From Glandiceps talaboti (taxonomy: Eukaryota; Hemichordata; Enteropneusta; Spengelidae), in the NCBI RefSeq assembly GCF_964340395.1, contig NC_135560.1:24731675-24795674 (forward strand): a stretch of DNA of 64,000 bases, given 5' to 3'. Numbering within the stretch: the first letter of the stretch is position 1; every line of letters starts with the position of its first letter. Below the pieces are notes generated by a model. The model did not search any database and was not told the origin of the DNA. It saw nothing but the letters and a program-made list of their open reading frames with translations. Positions 47,345-59,506 of this stretch are shown here, piece after piece. The position numbers and the translations under genes are program-made.

Positions 47345-47395
47345 TTCATTCATTCATTCATTCATTCATTCATTCATTCATTCATTCATTCATTC
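47345..47395. repeat. (ATTC)n microsatellite, possible retroposon tail
   Basis: About 12 units after 'gaaataaattt', which looks like a poly(A)-signal-like 3' end with a microsatellite tail. Confidence 0.9.
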
Positions 47396-47400
47396 TGTAC

Positions 47401-47505
47401 GCAGTTTTTGTGACAAAGGGAGACAGTGGTCTGATTGGCAATCAACTAAGACCCATATCACTTATACCTGGCAATTTTATCTGTAAGGCGTATGATACTA
47501 GAAAT
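47401..47505 (+). pseudogene. Possible LINE reverse-transcriptase fragment
   Basis: A short frame reads 'VTKGDSGLIGNQLRPISLIP', which resembles the 'KKGD...NYRPISLLP' block at the start of LINE reverse transcriptase domains. Nothing recognisable follows. Too short to classify. Confidence 0.35.
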
Positions 47506-48360
47506 ATAACGACACAATGTACGGATACATTATTTATGCATGCTTTGATTCCATACTTATCTAACATGAACATCTGGCATTATGTACAACTTGAGAGGCA
47601 TTGCAATATAATCTAGGCGTCACATCAATATTATTAATTGCTATTCTACCCTGATCCTTTACGAATAAATAGTCTCAAAACACACACTTTCCTTCAAGAT
47701 CGGTTGTAACACGATTGCTTAAAATTCCTAATGGGATAGACATAAGCACATGTTTTGAATATATCTAAATGAAATATGAATGTACTTCAAAGCATCGACT
47801 GCGCATCAAACCCATTCACTTTTTAAAATTATATATCTCGAAGTTTTGCAGACATCATAGAAAATCCAGAGGCTGCTTATACTGTAAACATGCTTCCGTA
47901 AAGGATTTTCTCCTTCCCCACAGGGAACGACATCTTCTTTAGATAATTATTGTTTATTTGACACTGTTAGAGACAGAGTTTATGGTGTATAGAGTTCTCG
48001 CAATCTTGCTAGAATGTAATGTTACAATGTAGATATAGAAATGCACCTTGAAAGGTTTCTAAGTTGCAAAATATACAGTTTTGTATTTATAGCGAACTTA
48101 CAGAATTCTCCACTAAGATATTATGTACATGAAGCTAAATTGAGAAGTAACCAGATAGAGACCGAAGGGCCCTAGAAGTCTCTGCAGATAAAATCTTCAC
48201 TCAAAGGAGACGTTTTCAAAGTATTTGCTATCGCGTTATTCGTCTTGAGCTTCAACAATTTGCACCAGGGTACAATGTGAAAAAATTAAATCGCTTAACT
48301 CTTTTATCAAGGGAAAACGTAATTTCCCAACGACATGCTTCACGTTTAGACAACATTTAT
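47506..48360. other. No gene recognised
   Basis: AT-rich sequence upstream of the LINE fragment; its last ~150 bp may be decayed reverse transcriptase. Confidence 0.4.
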
Positions 48361-49240
48361 TGATGTATACTAGTATTGCACAGTTCGCTGATGGCAGTGA
48401 ACTGTACTTCTCTTTTAAGAAATCCATACCACCTCTGCCGTATCTTATGTCGAAGAAGGTGTCAACGATATTATGTGCCGGATGACACAACACAAACTGA
48501 AGTTGAACGATTCTAAGACGGAAGTCATCTGATATTCGCCATCGCCTCTCATTGATATCAACATCTGTTCAAGTGTTATGGAAACTACTTCATCTGCGAG
48601 AAACATTGTGTTATAGTTGATGACAATTTATACATTTCAACAACATATCAGTGCCACCTGCCGTGCCATTCTCTTCCTCCTCCGCAAACTTGGACATATC
48701 AGAAAATACATTTCTCAGGATTCCTGTGCCACCCTCGTCCATGCTGTTCTATCTTCAAAGCTGGACTTTCAATGTTTTATTATATGTCTTGCCTGATGCT
48801 CAGTTACAGCGCTAACAACGTATCCAAAGCAACTAAATTGGCTTCCAGTACCTCATCGTATTGTGTTCAAAGATTTGCTTACAGAGCCCTCAATGGACTG
48901 TCTCCTCGATATCCTAGGAACTTCATTAGACCTCGTTCTTCCTCACGCACTCTTCGCTCATTGGATAAATGTGCCTTCTGCACACACCCAGATGGAATCT
49001 GGCTTCCTACGGTTGCCGCTCCTTCTTTTCAGCAGCTCCAGTGCTTTGAAACTCGCTACCCTTGGATATAAAAACATTTTCCGATGTCAACATTTTCAAA
49101 AAACGCTCTTTCAGAGAGCATTTTCATCTTCTTTGTAACTCTAAGTCTAAACGCCACTGAACATTGTTTTACTTAAAGTTAGATATTTGGCGCTATACGT
49201 TTGCTAGATAGATAATAGATAGATAGATAGAGAGATATAT
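48361..49240 (+). pseudogene. L2-type LINE remnant, reverse transcriptase C-terminal half
   Basis: Decayed, in several frames. In order: 'IAQFADGSELYFSFK' (the FADD box with its second Asp changed to Gly), 'MTQHKLKLNDSKTEVI', 'CRAILFLLRKLGHIRKYISQ', 'LVHAVLSSKLDF' and 'YRALNGLSPRYPRNFIRP', then 'SRTLRSLDK' and 'PTVAAPSFQQL'. Stops and frameshifts separate them, so it is dead. The 3' UTR 'ttggcgctatacgtttgc' and a (TAGA)n tail at 49,205-49,235 match the L2 style. The minus-strand open frame at 48,236-48,493 is its shadow. Confidence 0.8.
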
Positions 49241-49575
49241 AGTATAGGGAGGCTGACGTGGCTCAATAAAATCCCAATCTCTGCCTACCGATTGATTTAC
49301 GATAGATAATTTACTTACCATCGTAAACTGGGAATCAGTACAAAATGGCACGTTTATGGCTTCCGTTCCGAAAATGACGATCTCAATTATTGTTTGGTTT
49401 GAGTCCAGGTCTTCTTCTAATCTACTCTTAGTTTTTCGTTAATTTAATTTCATTAATTTCGTTAATTTTGAAAAACATCAAGGTCGAGCTTACCAAATAA
49501 TTAAACCTTTGATCAAAACCAGTAAATCAACGTTGATGACATCGCCAAAACACTATGTTTTATAGTTGTTTGATA

Positions 49576-50275
49576 TTACACCAAAGGTACAATTAATTTT
49601 AGGACAAAATACAGATTGGTCCCAGTCGATTGTGTCACATCACACGGGTCTCTGATTAAATTCTGTAATACTGGCAGAACTACATATGCAAACGTTATAC
49701 CAATGATGTTCAAACACTGTGTATGTAAAATATGATCCAAACATGTGGCAAAAGTTCTGATATAACTGTACCCATAGTTGAGCACTTCATTCTATTGCTA
49801 CTGCTCACCGGTACTTCTCTGAAAGGCTTAGATCATTTCAATCTTTCAAATCTTCTGAGTATTAAGCAATGATTTTGAAGTCCATAACGATGATTATAAC
49901 TGGTGCTAAAATCACTGTCTATCTTTACGTGGGTAAAGAGTCCTCTGTTGATTGATAGGGTATGATCCAGAACACGACTGTGTTAAAGGCGCAATAAAAG
50001 ACACTGTAAAAATACAAACATTTGAGCATCGAGTTTTTCAGCAAACTTAGCCGGGGTGCAAACACAATTAAGAAGACAAACACTTGAAAGGGAATTAAAT
50101 CCCTTAGCAGAGTTACGTCTGCCGCTTCCTTTCCTGTAGCTCTGCTCTCACTAGAAATGTTTGCTATGTAGGTATAAAACGAACAGGCAGGAAATAGAAA
50201 GAGTAGTGAGGTAGGATCATAAGAAGGACAGAGAGGTTGTCGGTACACGTGATCAAAGCGATTTACAGTTAACAC
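49576..50275 (-). other. Two unassigned hydrophobic open frames
   Basis: Frames at 49,925-50,275 (116 aa) and 49,576-49,785 (69 aa) on the minus strand. The first has hydrophobic stretches 'SLLFLFPACSFYTYI', 'FQVFVFLIVFAP' and 'CLYFYSVFYCAFNTVVFWI' spaced somewhat like TM5-TM7 of an odorant-type GPCR, but lacks NPxxY. The second has 'FATCLDHILHTQCLNIIG'. I see no firm motif, so chance or a dead receptor are both possible. Confidence 0.2.
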
Positions 50276-50701
50276 TTTGCTGTTATACTAAATCATACAA
50301 TGTAATCGAGAAGAGCCATCTCACCATCGTGTTGAATTGCATATAGCAAGAGTCCTGTTCAGAAGGGACACCGACAATTAAATAGCCATTAGTCCCAACA
50401 ACTATCTTTTATTAAATAACCTAGTCATCATTTGTTACGTATAAGAGTTTTTACTGAATGTATTCCTTTCATATGATTCTATTATTTCCTTTAACTAGTA
50501 TTTCCTTGTATTCTCCTTCGTGTGTTTACATGTGGGAGCTATCGTTGTAATAGTGTTTCTATGAAAAGAGTGACTCTGATTACGAATCTGATTTGGATTC
50601 ATTCAGATTCAACGAGAACATATCTTAATAAGACATTGAAATATTCTCAATATATGCGTATTAGAACTTTTTTAACTTAGAGAGCAAAGATTACTTTTTA
50701 C

Positions 50702-51345
50702 AATTGTTTTATATTACCCCACTTTGACTATTGTTCCAACGTATGGGGACATTGTTCCAATACACTTTTACTCCGTATTGAAAGACTACAGAAAGCTGTT
50801 GCAAGAGTACTCTTAGATTCTGATTTCAATACACCAAGCCATGTTTCATTTGAGTCTCTACAATCGCTTTCTTTTAGGAAACGAATCATTTACAATGACA
50901 CCGTTTTAATGTACAAAGTCCAGAATAGCATGGCTCCAAATTATCTCAATGATTTTAGAAGTATTCAAGAAGTGCTTATTCGTAATACACGTGCTGCAGC
51001 CAGAGATGAACTATACATTACAAGACACAGAACACAGATTTTTAAGAAGAGTTTGTTTTAGATATAATGGTGTTAAATATGGAATGATTTAAGTGTTGAT
51101 GTCAAATCCTGCACAACTCTTCAGTCTTTTAAACGTTAATGTAAATTTCATCTTTTAGAAAATCGTTAGTTTTGTTGTCGTCTTGTTGTTCTTCTGGCTT
51201 TTGGCATTTTACAGCCTTTGTATTCGTTTCATTTTTACTTCTTGGTATTTTTAATGTATATATTGAATATTTTTATCTCGACACTGTGTGAGAAGGGCCT
51301 TTGGCTCAACAGACTACCGAGTTTAAATAAAGTCAAATAATAATG
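50702..51345 (+). pseudogene. Non-LTR retrotransposon 3' end (reverse transcriptase C terminus)
   Basis: A 119-codon frame (50,702-51,061) reads 'ILPHFDYCSNVWGHCSNT', 'RIERLQKAVARVLLDSD', 'ESLQSLSFRKRIIYND' and 'VLMYKVQNSMAPNYLNDF'. This is the C-terminal 'thumb' region of jockey/CR1-group reverse transcriptases. After the stop, another frame continues 'WNDLSVDVKSCTTLQSFKR', so a frameshift plus stop broke it. The 3' UTR ends near 'aataaagtcaaataataat' at 51,345. The FYADD catalytic half is missing (5' truncation). Confidence 0.82.
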
Positions 51346-53149
51346 CATACATGAATCCAATAGCTGATTTCCGTGATCTCGTCGTTGCTTTGGGACACAG
51401 CGAAGAGAAATCAATTTCGTATGTAGTGTGGGTTGATTTTACAGCTGATAAAGCCTTGAATGTACATACAGTCGCTCGATCAGATGACATATTTCACCGC
51501 TGTTCAAATCTTTTCGCGATCTGACTTGAGTTTGGTCTGTATGTGCCACACTTTTAATGCAATGCGCCTGGATGGAATTCAGCCTATGTGCAACGGCAAC
51601 AATATGACAAATATCCGTTCATGAAGGATATGTTCTCATTCATTTCCGACCAAAAGATACCAGAAAATACGAAAGGAGTGGGCGTTTGCGATGCGAAGGA
51701 AACCAAATTTGGAACCAAAAAGTCATTCAAGGGTGTGTTCAAGACATTTTCTTGGAGGGAAGTCGAAAATCGAGAACCGCTATCTGCCAACGATGTTTTC
51801 ATACAAAATCAACAATTATCAACATCCTGTCATGATTCCTGCTGATGATATGTTGGAGTAGAAGTTGAAGTAGAAACTCCCCACACAGTTCAGCCCCGAG
51901 TGACTAGGGATCGACATCGACAGACAAACATAGGTAAATATACTACCAGAAAATGTATATGTATGATGTGTACATATATATGCACCCTCTATTTATATAC
52001 TTTATACATTATACATACACATGTTATTTGTGAGATTGTGATATTTTAATTCTTTTGTTAGTTACAATGTGTACTTTCTGGCAATTGCTACAAAAATGCA
52101 CAAAAATGTATTGAACAGGTAGTTATTGTAAAAATAGCATGTATAGCAAAACCTTTTCATCAAAATTAACATATTTGATAAATTATAAAAGTTATTAGAA
52201 TATTGAACAGATAGAACTAGCAGAATAAATACACTGACAATATGTTTATATCAGGAACACGTATACAACTCATTTGGTTAATTATAAATATTTGATTTTG
52301 GACATACGTTTCAATGAGAAAATGTTCATTTGCTATATGTATTGTGTAAATATATGTACTGATATTTACAAAGTAGTCATGTCGACTCTTACAGTAAATT
52401 AGATTATTCAAATATAGAAATGTTACATTTTATTGTCATCAAAATGAATACTCTACACTTCGAATGAAAATGCGAAAACAATTCGTTCCTACTAGTAATT
52501 CAAACCTGTCCTTTGAAAATATGTACATTTATATACCATGACTTTACTATTTATGATTAACGAAATGGATAAATAACACATATAAAGAACAAGATTGGCT
52601 TATATCACACATCTTTACAATTTTGATAATTGCATTATCCTGTTTATGGCATTTGCTCTATGAAATGTGGATAGCAACTTTTCAGTTGACCTCCAAAATA
52701 TCTCATCAAAATATATCCCGTCAACAGCAATTCCCTCGCTTGAGTATAACACAAAATCACATCATTGACGTTCAGTGCATCCAAGCTGAACTTGAATTTG
52801 TATATACCAAGCAGACTCTTTACGTACTGTGGCTCACTTCATTATTTTCATCAAGATATATACATTACGATACTGAGGGTCTCCTGCTGCATCCTTTAGA
52901 AAGTCATTCCTATGTTTCTAGCATGCTTCATACTCTGACTGACCAGGAGGACAACATACACACGTAACAAGATCATCAGGACTTCCACCACGTAGGGTAA
53001 ACCCTTACATGCACATAATCCTGTTTGCTTTATTTTTGCTTTTCTATGTATCTCAGCATATTTATCAAAGAAATGACATCAACCCTTTCTCTTTTTCCCT
53101 TACATTTTACAACATCACTTACAATAGCTGCAGTAATTCTACCTTTCGT
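51346..53149. other. No gene recognised
   Basis: AT-rich. Overlapping open frames near 51,584-51,845 on both strands have no recognised domain. Confidence 0.45.
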
Positions 53150-53296
53150 ATTTTATAGAGCTTTTACAGTATGTGATATTTGATTGACTTTTGTATATAT
53201 GTCTTTGTGATGCTTGTGTTTTTAGGACCTGTGATGCCAAAAGGAAATTTTCCATATGTTTTTAACAAATGGATAATAAAGATTATTATTATTATG
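53150..53296 (+). mobile_element. LINE 3' tail (CR1/L2-like)
   Basis: 'gatgccaaaaggaaattttcc' and 'atggataataaagattatt' followed by (ATT)n resemble the 3' UTR of CR1-like LINEs. No coding part remains upstream. Confidence 0.5.
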
Positions 53297-53788
53297 ATGT
53301 AGTTGGCTGAATTGGTTGTACACAACTGTGGTGAATAGCCAAATCATCGACCTCCACTGGTTTTGACTCCTGTCTTGGTTTGTCCCAATAACAGGCTACG
53401 TCTGGTCTTGCAGACTAAACAGTACGGATGTGCCATGTTTACATTATAGATCCATACCCACTGCGATACAAAAACAAAACATATATATTTAGACTAGAAT
53501 AGATAGACGATAGACAATGTTGCAAATGGTGTAATGCTGAAAGGGAATCCCCGACAAACGTCTAGAATGTTACTTTTGACTACAATTATGATTTCTTTAC
53601 GTACGAAACCGGTTACTGTTTCTACGAAACTGTAAGCAAATGACCAGCTGATCCTGTGCATACACGTCACCGTTTATGCCATGTCATGTCAGAGAGATCA
53701 TCAACAACAGTGTTTAAGCTCATGTTTGTTTCTGTATTTCACCAAAGCTTAGTGATAAACTTTTAACGTAGGCTACTTCAGTACTTAC

Positions 53789-54096
53789 GCGACACAGGTG
53801 CAACTGGCTGATGCCACTTGGTCGGCATCTTTCTTGTAGTTCCTCAGTTTATCAGGAGGCCATCCGCACATCGACAGTAAATAAATGAAAATGTCTGCTA
53901 ATTCATCATCCGTCAAATTATTGAGATTTTCATCCAAAGATTTTACAGATGACGGAGGTGGGAGAGTAACCTGCCTATTGTCGTCCGACTCTCTGAGTAT
54001 ATCCTCCGTATCATTAGCGATACCAACTTTGCCTTGTTAGCCTCTCAACACCTTCCTTAGCTCAACTACTTTCATCTTTTCAGTATCTGCATCCAT
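53789..54096 (-). pseudogene. Coding-like exon with SAP-like start and an in-frame stop
   Basis: Reads from the ATG at 54,096: 'DTEKMKVVELRKVLRG', then TAA, then in the same frame about 80 more codons including 'TDDELADIFIYLLSMCGWPP' and 'NYKKDADQVASASCTC'. It ends at a perfect donor (CGC|GTAAGT). The start resembles the first helix of a SAP DNA-binding motif. Balanced codon use and the donor suggest a real exon. The TAA makes it a pseudogene, a sequencing error or two separate pieces. Family not recognised. Confidence 0.35.
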
Positions 54097-54299
54097 ACTA
54101 ATTATTTGTCTTGTTTCAATTGGAAAACTCCAAACACTCCAGAAATCAAACCCCACACTGCAGACGAAATCGAGAGCTATTCGATGATAGAGGGCGCCGC
54201 GTCGCATAGCAACGAAGAGAACCCGGAAATCGGCTATTGTGTATGCATAGGTTTCACATTTTAAGTCCTTACAAATTTGCACATCATGACACTACCTAG

Positions 54300-55290
54300 G
54301 GTAAAAGATTTCATCGAATGCATCTTTCAATGTATTTCAAGGAGTTTTGGACTAAATAACATCGGAGTTACTGTACATTGTCTTCAAACATAATTGTCTA
54401 CGCGGTCATCGATAATTTGTTAATATAACCAACAACAGTCAATCAAATAATTTTTCGTTTTCTATTTATGCCTCTTATCACGTTGTTGCGTGTATCAAGT
54501 CATTATTATATGTAAGCCCTTACACTTTGATTTTCAACATGTATGGCGATTTGATGATAGCTGTTGTTTGATTTTAAATACTCACTGAATGCCAAGTATA
54601 TATCTCCAAACAACATGTCAAGAATTGATTTCGTTTATTTGTAATACATGAATCTGAGGGCCTACTTTACATCCGTATTCTATATACTTGCTCTTCCTTA
54701 TTATAAAAATGTCTTATAATATTCCTTTAGAATTACTTCACTTTTCACGCTATCAAATTTCTGTAGCCATACATGTGGTGCAACAATAGGAAATACGACG
54801 CATTCCCTAATTCCTAATTTGAATAAGTTGAACTTTTTTGTACAACTGTTTGATTTAACTTACGTACATTTGATACTAAAATGAAAAACGCCTAATACAG
54901 GCACAGATATCACATGTACTACAGCCAAACAGACAATGGATGTTCCGGATGTACTGTTCACTAGGAAATGTGAATATTGGTGCTAGAAGATGGTATTGAA
55001 AACGATGTTGAAATAACAGATTTCTGGCCCTCAAGCTCGATGTAAGATCACGACAGGAGCTAAAAAGAATAATATTTGAGGTTCAAGATTTATTTAGTTC
55101 CCGACGTTTATTTGAATAATTATGAACGCCCAAATAACGTCATTTGTCAATATTTATATTATCGTTATGATCGACAGTTGCATTCATTAAGTTGTTGTCG
55201 TCTACCTGTTTACTAGATAATTGCCTATGGAGTACTGTTGTCAAACGCCTTGACTCCTTTTCTGACCTTTTCCGAAATGTTGTCGATACA
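54300..55290. other. No gene recognised
   Basis: AT-rich non-coding sequence. Confidence 0.5.
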
Positions 55291-55292
55291 GT

Positions 55293-55350
55293 TACCACCA
55301 CCACCACCACCACCACCACCACCACCACCACCACCAACAACAACAACAAC
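55293..55350. repeat. (ACC)n/(AAC)n trinucleotide repeat
   Basis: About 14 ACC units followed by about five AAC units. A poly-Val minus-strand frame is an artefact. Confidence 0.95.
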
Positions 55351-55839
55351 TAGCTGTCATCGAATGGAGTGACTATTTGGTGTATGTTGTGTGCGTTATG
55401 ACAAATACATGTATCAGGTCTTTTTAATACAACATAAAGGGATGTGCCAAGAACACTTGAGAGGGACGTAATCCTTCCATAGCCACTTTCACATACATGT
55501 ACTTTGCATGATAAAGGAAGGACAATGTACTTCACTACTTGTAAACAGACAGGTCATACTTAAAGATCTTAGCTAATTCTAGGACGGTAACCTTGGAGAG
55601 TCGTTTCACATGGCCAGAAACTAAATAGGAGACTGCATTACGACGAATATTAAGCCTAATATCAGCGACGAGTGATTACAACACGACATTCAAACAGTGA
55701 CAAGTTGCTTGCTGCTTTAGGTCAATCACACAAACACTGCCACGCCAATGAAGCAACGCATGATGAAATGATATTGATTAGTATTACTGCTACGGTTTGC
55801 AACATTGAAATGGGACTTCTATGCTCCTTCCAAATTACA

Positions 55840-56300
55840 AGGTATATGTTCTTTTCCAATCAATGTGATAAAATTATCATCTTTAACAAACAACATCATA
55901 TTACACTCAAAGCAAACAATATTCTCAGTTTCCTTCGTCGCAACATCAACAACCCAAAATTAAAGGAACAGGCAGATACCGCACTTGTTCGACCTCTATT
56001 AGAATATTGTCAGACTGTGTGGGACCCCTATACAGTCAACTAAAAAAAGAAAATATAGATGGTCCAAAGGCGTGCTGCATGGCTTACCCTACAGCGGTAT
56101 AGAAACACAACTCTAGTGTAGGTCAAATACTTTCCGAACTTCAGTGGAAAACACTAGCTGAACGTCATATTGCCAGTCTTACGATGTTCTACAAGAATCG
56201 CAATCATCTTGTCGCAATTGATTTGCCATTTCAACCAAAACATCGAGTACATGTCCCTCACGAGGAATCATCTCTCTAACCCTTTTGTACACAAAACAAC
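55840..56300 (+). pseudogene. Non-LTR reverse-transcriptase remnant
   Basis: 'TLKANNILSFLRRNINNPKL', 'ADTALVRPLLEYCQTVWDPY', then in shifted frames 'MVQRRAAWLTLQRYRN', 'LSELQWKTLAERHIASLTMF' and 'VAIDLPFQPK'. These are consecutive blocks of the C-terminal region of a jockey-group-like reverse transcriptase. Stops and at least two frameshifts show it is dead. The catalytic Asp box is not found upstream. Confidence 0.78.
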
Positions 56301-56348
56301 TCCTGATGCATTCAGAAATGCCATCAGTGACACTGAAGTTTAGCTTTG

Positions 56349-56380
56349 TCTATGTCTATGTCTATGTCTATGTCTATGTA
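56349..56380. repeat. (TCTATG)n hexamer repeat
   Basis: About five units just downstream of the reverse-transcriptase remnant; possibly its 3' tail. Confidence 0.85.
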
Positions 56381-58054
56381 TTTATTTTTAAATTTATATC
56401 GCACGCCAGGCATACATCACATAAACTTTCAGAGTCTGAGGCTTCATTTATAAAGTTGATCCTTAACGGAAGAAGAAGAAGAATATCGATGAAACCATAA
56501 GTTAAACAAGGTAGTATTACTGTAAAGGACTTTATGCTTACTAACGAGCTGTACAGACTAATTAGAAGAACTAAAAGCGATCTTGCAGATCCTGTTTGAG
56601 TTACACTCCTAACTGGTATTCTTTATCCACCATACTTATTTCATAAAAAGCTATCACTGGACTTTGTTAAATATTTTGACTACTTTCTGTCCTGAAAAGC
56701 TAACAATCACAATGGGAAGAAATATAAATGAGAACCTATGGGCAGGGATTGTTTTTCATTAATATCTTATATGATGCCGATACCGTAATGTTGTGTTAAT
56801 GATATAATTTGAATCGACGTGGTTCAGAACAACGCCTAAGGCATCAGAATTGAATATAAACCTATTACCACGAGACAATTCTCGGACCCACTCATCATCG
56901 TTAACCTTTAGAAAATAAGACAAGCAGATCTTACAAATTGTGTTTTTTGTTCTACCTTTTCCAACCTGCTGACTCCATTTGCATGCCCAAACGCACTAGA
57001 TGACAAGGCGATATTCTGGAGTCTACCTCGTGATCAGGTTAATACACACGTATGATATCTAATCACCAATGGGGTTGTATAGACATTTATTCGTATTAGG
57101 GGTAGGTTTGATGAACTGTACGTCCAAACAATATCCATAAGCAATTGATTTGTATTTTTTTACTAAGCAAGCATAAAACTGGAGTCGAAAGATATTCAAA
57201 CCTTAGATGTTTTAGATTTGGTATTAGATTAACAAGAATATACTGTCTATATTAAAGATACTCATTGAAAGAATAACTACATTTTATTAAGCACATTTTT
57301 TTATATTCATACGTGACTTTTACTAATCTATATAGTGAGAGTAGTCATATATGTATTTGTTTTTGTTTTTATAACCCTTTTCAAGTAAAAATGTATTGGC
57401 ATAATTGTGAATACAAACGTTTGTCTGGAACCTATATTTGAACGATTTTTGTCGGGAAGACAAGTCAATTTTCAGACGTACGATTTTCCTATTAACTATA
57501 CTACTCACACACGCTTTTCATGACTGACGGCAACACCACATAAAGCGCTAGATCATTTTCCAATTACATGCATGATGGCAAGTAATTGCATGGCTTTGCA
57601 AGAATCCTCTTATGTAGAAAAGCCCTCTCAGGGAGATTAATTTATTCCACTATTAACTCATGGTAATTTATTTTACTTAGTAACGGTTAACAACGTGATC
57701 GGTAAATGAAGCTTTGTACTGTAGGTAATGTCACAATGCACATAGAGAATGACGAAAATGACCTAAATCATCGGATAACAATATCCTGGTTATATTAATG
57801 TTAGCCTTCACTGCCTGTGCATTTAGTCTTAAATGCTGTCGTTATGAGTAATCCTTTGATCAATTCCAAGAGAAGAGTGCTAAAGGCAAGACATTTTTAC
57901 ATATTTTACATTTCCCCCCATGTTTTACGTCAAAATTTGGAAAACATCCACATATAATGGTGATTTTCGTTACCATGGCAACGGATATTCTTAAAATGAC
58001 CCCTGTAGTAATGAACTAAATTATTAAAATTATTATTTTATATACTAGTATTCA

Positions 58055-58055
<1 letters not shown>
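56381..58055. other. No gene recognised
   Basis: AT-rich non-coding sequence. Confidence 0.5.

Positions 58056-58135
<80 letters not shown>
58056..58135. repeat. (ATT)n microsatellite
   Basis: About 26 ATT units. It could be the tail of a LINE 3' end, but no LINE sequence was recognised before it. Confidence 0.93.
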
Positions 58136-59506
58136 TGAGAGATTGTGCTGTGCAAATTTGTTACTACTGAAACAAGTTAAATGTAATACGAGTAATTAGA
58201 TGCAGCCAACAGGTCAATATTACGCAATCATCACCACACGTTATATGTTCAGAAATTATTCTCATATACCTTTGGTACAATTTATGCTTAGCGGAGAAAG
58301 TGAAAACTGTTCGTACTTTCACTGTGATATGCTAAAATGTGCCTATCTACTTGCTCCTTTTATCCACTCCTGAATGCACCACATGGTTATTTGACATATT
58401 ATCCCCTCACAACATGTATCATTTTCTCCAAATTTCTCACTACAAAAGGTTTTAACTGCTCCCTCCCCAACAGATGGTTATTCAGTGCACTGCTCTCCTC
58501 GCCGGCAAAAGAATTAATTGCCTAAGTTGAAATGCACCATCATTAATTAAGACACAAAAGTGGGGTAGAAGGACTGGGTACAATTTAACAACACCTGACA
58601 ACATACACCTTCACTTGAGGAATATAGCGATCCCCGGGTAGCGATCCTGACGACTACTATATGTGTGACATCGTTACAAATATTTGGGTAGAAAATGTAC
58701 TCTAAATGGGCCACATGTGTATTGAGACTGCTCATTTGTGACTAATACAACAATCACAAATAAATATTTCACTTACATTGAATTCATTTTGATACTATAT
58801 ATACAACTGCGTATAACAAAAAGACGTCAGTTCAGAGGGAAGCATAAACTAGGTAATTCTGATAATCAGGAAGGGAATCTTCATGATTTATACTGTAATC
58901 ACTTTTGTACATTACCAGGTTTTTGGGACGTCGTTAAAAACAAAGCTACATCTGGACTTAGATTCACCAGGCTCATTTGCACGCAACGTGTTGCATTCAT
59001 TGACGCTGAAATGCTATAGGTTGTATCAGACTGCCATTTGTAGAATGGACAATGGAAACATCTTGAAATTACAACTATGCATCGATGAAGACTGTACATA
59101 CCTCTCAATTTTGTAGACTCTAACTTTAACCTTAATTGTAGTTCACCGAACCTCTGTTTCATTTGTTTACTTATTCATTAATGCCCTCACAGACGCAAAT
59201 CGTATCAAATGTATTAATCTATATTTACTGAACAAACAAGACTGCCCTGGAAAAGGTTGACCGTACAGGAATTATGAACAGTACATTCTTTATTTTCATT
59301 TTCATTGTTTTGTTTATGAATTCAGATTTTGGACATGACGTGATATTCGCTTTATTGTGTAAGTACATTGCACAGTTTCGAGTAGGGTCCTTGGTTTAGC
59401 TAAGAAATGTATGGCAGGAAGTAAGTAGTCACAAAGAACTTAGTAAATCAACTGTAAAAGGTTAGATACTTACTCTTTACGCTATACAAGCAATTTCTAT
59501 ATACAG
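58136..59506. other. No gene recognised
   Basis: AT-rich non-coding sequence. The open frames at 58,738-59,162 on both strands have no recognised domain. Confidence 0.45.

Noticed and set aside
48236-48493. 85-codon minus-strand open frame
   Set aside because: Antisense shadow of the L2 reverse-transcriptase remnant on the plus strand.
51584-51845. Overlapping open frames on both strands
   Set aside because: Neither resembles a known protein, and no splice signals or repeats support them.
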